From Scandinavium hiltneri (lineage in GTDB: Bacteria; Pseudomonadota; Gammaproteobacteria; Enterobacterales; Enterobacteriaceae): DNA of 64,000 nt. Numbering within the stretch: position 1 is the stretch's first letter; each line of letters begins with the position of its first letter. The stretch lies in contig NZ_JALIGE010000076.1 of NCBI RefSeq assembly GCF_024764835.1, positions 496,001 to 560,000 on the forward strand, given 5' to 3'. Below, in pieces: positions 60,305-64,000 of the stretch. The notes beneath the pieces were generated by a model. It was not told where the DNA came from. It ran no database searches and was given only the letters and a program-made list of their open reading frames with translations. The translations under genes were made by a program, and so were the position numbers.

Positions 60305-60394
60305 CTTTATAATTTATTTCCCTGACTCAATGATTTTCATGCGTAAATATTTCGTCAATAAACAGACCTTTCCTGGATAATTAGGAATAAGTTA

Positions 60395-60421
60395 CAAACA
60401 AATGGCCTATCTCTTTGTTTG
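60395..60421. repeat. Inverted repeat upstream of dps
   Basis: CAAACAAA (60395-60402) and TTTGTTTG (60414-60421), perfect 8-bp arms with an 11-bp centre, 136 bp upstream of dps. Possible operator or bend site; no factor assigned. Confidence 0.4.
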
Positions 60422-60502
60422 CAAACAATTTAATCACCTTCAATGCCACCCACGCTATTAAACCAATAGGTATTAACTTTCCGGCAGCATGAACAACCAG
60501 TG

Positions 60503-60510
60503 CTATACTT
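60503..60510 (+). promoter_or_regulatory. dps -10 element
   Basis: CTATACTT at 60503 is preceded by TG (extended -10), consistent with the sigma-S/sigma-70 promoter expected for dps, and about 48 bp before the ATG. Oxidative-stress (OxyR) control known in E. coli cannot be placed exactly. Confidence 0.6.
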
Positions 60511-60557
60511 ATTTCCGGTAATTCACTGGGACTATTAGATCAAGAGGATATAAAATT

Positions 60558-61061
60558 ATGAGTACCGCTAAACTGGTCAAAACCAAAACATCTAATCTGC
60601 TCTATACCCGTAACGATGTATCGGATAGCGAGAAAAAAGCGACTATCGAGTTGCTTAATCGCCAGGTTATCCAGTTTATTGACCTGTCACTGATTACCAA
60701 GCAGGCTCACTGGAATATGCGCGGTGCAAACTTTATTGCCGTCCATGAGATGCTTGACGGCTTCCGCACAGCGCTTATTGACCACCTCGATACCATGGCA
60801 GAACGTGCCGTGCAGCTGGGGGGTGTCGCACTGGGAACCACGCAGGTTGTAAACAGCAAAACCGCGCTGAAAAGCTATCCGCTGGATATCCACACCGTTC
60901 AGGATCACCTGAAAGAGCTGGCCGATCGTTACGCGATTGTTGCCAACGACGTGCGTAAAGCCGTTTCCGAAGCCAAAGACGAAGACACCGCAGACATCCT
61001 TACTGCCGCATCACGCGACCTGGATAAATTCCTGTGGTTCATCGAATCTAACATCGAATAA
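60558..61061 (+). CDS. dps: DNA-protecting ferritin-like protein Dps
   Basis: A 167-residue protein forming a dodecamer that binds DNA through its Lys-rich N-terminus (MSTAKLVKTKTSNLLYTRND) and mineralises iron with H2O2. The inter-subunit ferroxidase site is in the conserved KQAHWNMRGANFIAVHEMLDGF and LIDHLDTMAERAVQLGG segments. Almost identical to E. coli Dps. Transcribed alone. Confidence 0.97.
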   Translation: MSTAKLVKTKTSNLLYTRNDVSDSEKKATIELLNRQVIQFIDLSLITKQAHWNMRGANFIAVHEMLDGFRTALIDHLDTMAERAVQLGGVALGTTQVVNSKTALKSYPLDIHTVQDHLKELADRYAIVANDVRKAVSEAKDEDTADILTAASRDLDKFLWFIESNIE

Positions 61062-61083
61062 GTATTTGTTTTACTTATCCCTC

Positions 61084-61107
61084 AAAACCCCTCTCCCGAG
61101 GGGTTTT
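61084..61107 (+). terminator. Intrinsic terminator of dps
   Basis: AAAACCCCTC (61084-61093), loop TCCC, GAGGGGTTTT (61098-61107) then GCACTTTTAT. Confidence 0.88.
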
Positions 61108-61252
61108 GCACTTTTATAGTGCATCAAACGCCGTTCCCCACCTGCATAAGTAAACCAATTGTAATTATCACTTCACACAATCGTTAACGAAAGATTGTTT
61201 TATCACCGCAATTTGCGCTTAATAACCCCACGACCTGGCCCACGCCTGACGC

Positions 61253-61267
61253 GCACCATTTTGGTGC
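61253..61267. promoter_or_regulatory. NtrC-binding site upstream of glnH
   Basis: GCACCATTTTGGTGC, a perfect 5-bp-arm palindrome matching the NtrC consensus (GCACC-N5-GGTGC). It is about 100 bp upstream of the sigma-54 promoter, the spacing of an enhancer. Confidence 0.8.
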
Positions 61268-61354
61268 CTCACCGTGGTGCATATCGTGTGCCTTGCAACC
61301 TTTTTTGTGCAACAAACGGCTAACGCCTCGTTGCAAAACAACACGTTGTAAAAT

Positions 61355-61369
61355 TGGCACGATTCTTTC
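61355..61369 (+). promoter_or_regulatory. Sigma-54 promoter of glnHPQ
   Basis: TGGCACG (61355-61361), four bases, TTTC (61366-61369) fits the RpoN consensus TGGCACG-N4-TTGC with one mismatch in the -12 element. It is 54 bp upstream of glnH. Corresponds to E. coli glnHp2, activated by NtrC under nitrogen limitation. Confidence 0.85.
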
Positions 61370-61422
61370 ATATGCGGATTGTTCTCGCAGGGGATTGCCC
61401 CGTGGTTATAAAAGGAAATGCT

Positions 61423-62169
61423 ATGAAGTCTGTATTTAAAGTTTCACTGGCTGCACTGACTCTGGCCTTTGCAGTTTCTTCTCAGGCCGCGGAAAAACAG
61501 CTGGTTGTGGCCACCGATACCGCGTTCGTTCCGTTTGAATTCAAACAGGGCGACAAATACGTCGGTTTCGATATTGATTTGTGGGCCGCTGTTGCCAAAG
61601 AACTGAAGCTCGACTACACCCTGAAGCCAATGGATTTCAGCGGCATCATTCCTGCACTGCAGACCAAAAACATCGACCTGGCGCTGGCCGGGATAACCAT
61701 TACCGACGAACGTAAAAAAGCTATCGACTTCTCTGACGGCTACTACAAAAGCGGTCTGCTGGTGATGGTTAAAGCCAACAACAACGACATTAAAAGCGTG
61801 AAAGACCTGGACGGTAAAGTTGTCGCCGTGAAGAGCGGCACCGGTTCCGTAGATTACGCGAAAGCCAACCTCAAACCGAAAGACCTGCGCCAGTTCCCGA
61901 ACATCGACAACGCGTATATGGAACTCGGCACCAACCGTGCTGATGCCGTTCTGCACGACACCCCGAACATTCTGTACTTCATCAAAACCGCAGGCCACGG
62001 CCAGTTCAAGGCTGTCGGTGAGTCTCTGGAAGCACAGCAGTACGGCATCGCGTTCCCGAAAGGCAGCGACGACCTGCGTGAGAAAGTGAACGGCGCACTG
62101 AAAAAACTGCATGAGAACGGCCAGTACAACGAAATCTACAAAAAATGGTTCGGCACTGAACCAAAATAA
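61423..62169 (+). CDS. glnH: Glutamine-binding periplasmic protein GlnH
   Basis: A 248-residue SBP_bac_3 protein. Signal peptide MKSVFKVSLAALTLAFAVSS with cleavage after SQA near residue 22; ligand-binding segments DTAFVPFEFKQGDKYVGFDID, the hinge GITITDERKKAIDFSDGYY and SGTGSVDYAKANL are those of E. coli GlnH. ATG 61423 is preceded by AAAGGAAATG; the upstream extension reads through the sigma-54 promoter and is not coding. First gene of glnHPQ. Confidence 0.96.
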   Translation: MKSVFKVSLAALTLAFAVSSQAAEKQLVVATDTAFVPFEFKQGDKYVGFDIDLWAAVAKELKLDYTLKPMDFSGIIPALQTKNIDLALAGITITDERKKAIDFSDGYYKSGLLVMVKANNNDIKSVKDLDGKVVAVKSGTGSVDYAKANLKPKDLRQFPNIDNAYMELGTNRADAVLHDTPNILYFIKTAGHGQFKAVGESLEAQQYGIAFPKGSDDLREKVNGALKKLHENGQYNEIYKKWFGTEPK

Positions 62170-62196
62170 TGACGGTTAATTAGACGTAAATTTATC

Positions 62197-62216
62197 AGGG
62201 GCGGCCTTTCGCCCCT
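62197..62216 (+). terminator. Attenuator hairpin between glnH and glnP
   Basis: AGGGGCG (62197-62203) and CGCCCCT (62210-62216) followed by GCTCATTTT. Probably partial, giving more binding protein than permease. Confidence 0.65.
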
Positions 62217-62257
62217 GCTCATTTTGAACCACGGTAAAACGGTAACAGGAACATATT

Positions 62258-62917
62258 ATGCAGTTTGACTGGAGCGTCATCTGGCCTGCCATTCCAATCC
62301 TGCTGGATGGCGCCAAAATGACTCTGTGGATTTCGGTCCTCGGGTTAGCGGGCGGTATTATTATCGGCCTCGTCGCGGGTTTAGCCCGCACCTACGGCGG
62401 CTGGATTGCCAACCATGTGGCACTCGTCTTCATCGAGATTATTCGCGGTACGCCTATCGTCGTCCAGGTGATGTATATCTACTTCGCCCTGCCGATGGCC
62501 TTCCCGGATATTCGCATCGACACCTTCACCGCCGCGGTTATCACCATCATGATCAACTCCGGGGCCTACATCGCGGAAATCACCCGTGGGGCCGTGCTGT
62601 CGATTCATAAAGGCTTCAGCGAAGCGGGCCTCGCGCTCGGACTGTCGCGCCGGGAAGCCATTCGCCACGTAATCATGCCGCTGGCGCTGCGTCGCATGCT
62701 GCCCTCACTGGGCAACCAGCTGATCATCAGCATCAAAGATACTTCGCTGTTCATCGTCATCGGCGCGGCCGAACTGACCCGCAGCGGCCAGGAAATTATC
62801 GCGGGTAACTTCCGTGCCCTGGAGATCTGGACCGCCGTCGGCGTGATTTATCTGATCATCACCCAGATCCTGAACATCGCGCTCCGCATTCTTGAAAGAA
62901 GGATGAAAATCCTGTGA
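62258..62917 (+). CDS. glnP: Glutamine ABC transporter permease GlnP
   Basis: A 219-residue HisMQ-type permease with five helices and the EAA coupling segment EAGLALGLSRREAIRHVIMPLALRRMLPSLGNQ. MQFDWSVIWPAIPILLDGAKMT is the E. coli-like N-terminus. It overlaps glnQ by 4 bp (GTGA). Confidence 0.96.
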   Translation: MQFDWSVIWPAIPILLDGAKMTLWISVLGLAGGIIIGLVAGLARTYGGWIANHVALVFIEIIRGTPIVVQVMYIYFALPMAFPDIRIDTFTAAVITIMINSGAYIAEITRGAVLSIHKGFSEAGLALGLSRREAIRHVIMPLALRRMLPSLGNQLIISIKDTSLFIVIGAAELTRSGQEIIAGNFRALEIWTAVGVIYLIITQILNIALRILERRMKIL

Positions 62918-63636
62918 TTGAATTTAAAAACGTCTCCAAGCATTTTGGGCAAACCCAAGTGCTGCATAACATCGATTTGAACATTACCAAAGGTGAAGTG
63001 GTTGTGATTATCGGGCCGTCTGGTTCCGGTAAATCCACTCTGCTGCGCTGCATCAACAAGCTCGAAGAAATCACCAGCGGCGACCTCGTGGTCGATGGCC
63101 TGAAGGTCAATGACCCGAAAGTCGACGAGCGCTTAATTCGCCAGGAAGCCGGCATGGTATTCCAGCAGTTTTACCTTTTCCCACACCTGACAGCGCTGGA
63201 AAACGTGATGTTTGGCCCACAGCGCGTGCGCGGTGCATCCAAAGCCGAAGCCGAAAAAGTGGCGAAAGACCTGCTGGCCAAAGTCGGCCTTGCCGAGCGC
63301 GGGCATCATTACCCCTCCGAGCTTTCTGGCGGCCAGCAGCAGCGTGTGGCGATTGCCCGTGCGCTGGCGGTGAAACCGAAAATGATGCTGTTCGATGAGC
63401 CGACCTCTGCGCTCGACCCGGAGCTGCGCCATGAAGTGCTGAAGGTGATGCAGGATTTGGCTGAAGAAGGCATGACGATGGTTATCGTGACTCACGAAAT
63501 CGGCTTTGCCGAGAAAGTGGCATCGCGTCTGATCTTCATCGATAAAGGCCGCATTGCCGAAGATGGCAACCCACAAACGCTGATCGACAACCCGCCGAGC
63601 CAGCGCCTGCAGGAATTTTTGCAGCACGTGTCATAA
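62914..63636 (+). CDS. glnQ: Glutamine ABC transporter ATPase GlnQ
   Basis: A 240-residue PAAT-family ABC ATPase: Walker A GPSGSGKST (about 33-41), Q-loop FQQFYLFPHLT, signature LSGGQQQRVAIARAL, Walker B MMLFDEPTSALDPE, H-loop VTHE. It starts with GTG, overlapping the glnP stop. Last gene of glnHPQ, followed by a hairpin. Confidence 0.97.
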   Translation: MIEFKNVSKHFGQTQVLHNIDLNITKGEVVVIIGPSGSGKSTLLRCINKLEEITSGDLVVDGLKVNDPKVDERLIRQEAGMVFQQFYLFPHLTALENVMFGPQRVRGASKAEAEKVAKDLLAKVGLAERGHHYPSELSGGQQQRVAIARALAVKPKMMLFDEPTSALDPELRHEVLKVMQDLAEEGMTMVIVTHEIGFAEKVASRLIFIDKGRIAEDGNPQTLIDNPPSQRLQEFLQHVS

Positions 63637-63643
63637 TGCCCTG

Positions 63644-63666
63644 CTCTCCCCTGCCCTGGGGGAGAG
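63644..63666 (+). terminator. Hairpin downstream of glnQ
   Basis: CTCTCCCC (63644-63651) and GGGGAGAG (63659-63666), perfect 8-bp arms 8 bp after the glnQ stop. A T-run is lacking. Confidence 0.6.
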
Positions 63667-63743
63667 AATCCTCCCAAAATCGGTCCCCCCTCCCTGAGTC
63701 GCTATACTTATCATTTTGTTAATGATTTGAAAGGGAGTTGCCT

Positions 63744-64000
63744 GTGCCGTGGATCCTGTTGCTTATTGCGACGCTGTTCTGTGCCCCGCTACAGGCGGTC
63801 ACTATTCCCGGCGTGACCACATCTGCCACCAGCCCGGCTTCTCAAACGCCGCCCACTGAACCCGACGCAGCGCAGAAAAAAGCCGCTTACGCAGCGCTGG
63901 CCGACGTGCTGGAAAATGACTCCTCGCGTCAGGAGCTCATCAAACAGCTACGCAGTGCCGCTGCTACACCGCCGCAGGAGAAAGTGCCTCAGCTCACGCC
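63744..64000 (+). CDS. ybiO: Miniconductance mechanosensitive channel MscM (YbiO), 5' part
   Basis: The first 85 codons of E. coli ybiO. The GTG start at 63744 (GGGAG upstream) gives a signal peptide MPWILLLIATLFCAPLQAV, then VTIPGVTTS and the conserved AQKKAAYAALADVLENDSSRQELIKQLR. The channel core lies past the window edge. A TATACT -10 is found near 63703. Confidence 0.9.
   Translation, partial: MPWILLLIATLFCAPLQAVTIPGVTTSATSPASQTPPTEPDAAQKKAAYAALADVLENDSSRQELIKQLRSAAATPPQEKVPQLT

Noticed and set aside
1..64000. CRISPR arrays, tRNA or rRNA genes, prophage
   Set aside because: No regularly spaced repeats, no tRNA cloverleaf or rRNA sequence, and no phage structural or integrase genes were seen.

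Overview
This is a chromosomal segment from a member of the Enterobacteriaceae. Gene content and order follow the E. coli K-12 ybjN-to-ybiO interval, and protein sequences are close to E. coli orthologues recalled from memory. An ERIC element, REP/BIME repeats and several accessory sugar and sulfatase cassettes suggest an Enterobacter/Lelliottia/Leclercia-type genome. The genus is an inference and was not tested.

Layout. 1-5.3 kb holds ybjN (partial), rimK, nfsA, ybjC, grxA, ybjM, ybjL and the sigma-E sRNA gene rybB. 5.4-7.7 kb is a three-gene accessory insertion (two SDR proteins and a VOC protein), absent from the E. coli order. 7.7-17.2 kb returns to the core: rcdA, ybjJ, ybjI, mdfA, ybjG, deoR, dacC, gstB, yliI and bssR. 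The E. coli genes rimO, yliF and yliE are missing between bssR and gsiD, where only a 76-codon secreted-protein gene remains. 17.6-23.8 kb is the iaaA-gsiABCD glutathione and isoaspartyl-peptide operon. 24-30.6 kb holds moeAB, the glycyl-radical pair pflE/pflF and the phosphatase ybiV; fsaA is absent. 30.7-37.5 kb holds ybiU followed by an accessory LacI regulator, MFS permease and GH31 glycosidase cassette. 37.5-40.9 kb holds small membrane ORFs, ybiT and ldtB. 40.9-44.5 kb is an accessory GntR, PTS EIIC and GH1 phospho-beta-glucosidase operon with twin operators. 44.8-47.8 kb encodes a Cys-type sulfatase with its radical-SAM maturase. 47.9-53.3 kb holds an aldo/keto reductase and a tripartite EmrAB/TolC-like efflux operon. 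53.3-64 kb holds ybiR, mntR, mntS, ybiP, an IS4-family relic carrying a membrane-protein gene, ompX, rhtA, dps, glnHPQ and the start of ybiO (mscM).

Functional themes are envelope maintenance (dacC, ldtB, ybjG, ybiP, ompX, rybB), stress and metal control (grxA, nfsA, dps, mntRS), peptide, glutathione and glutamine uptake, anaerobic radical chemistry (pflEF, anSME), and carbohydrate or sulfate-ester scavenging.

Regulatory sites visible by eye include a sigma-E promoter, a PmrA box, an NtrC/sigma-54 promoter, an MntR box, a perfect-arm palindrome at rcdA, twin GntR-type operators, an operator-like array before the efflux operon, and a 14-bp motif shared by the pflE, ybiV, ybiU and lacI-type promoters. 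The least expected structure is 57.1-58.5 kb: degenerate IS4-like ends, a matching 11-bp target duplication, a broken transposase tail and an AT-rich membrane-protein gene between them.
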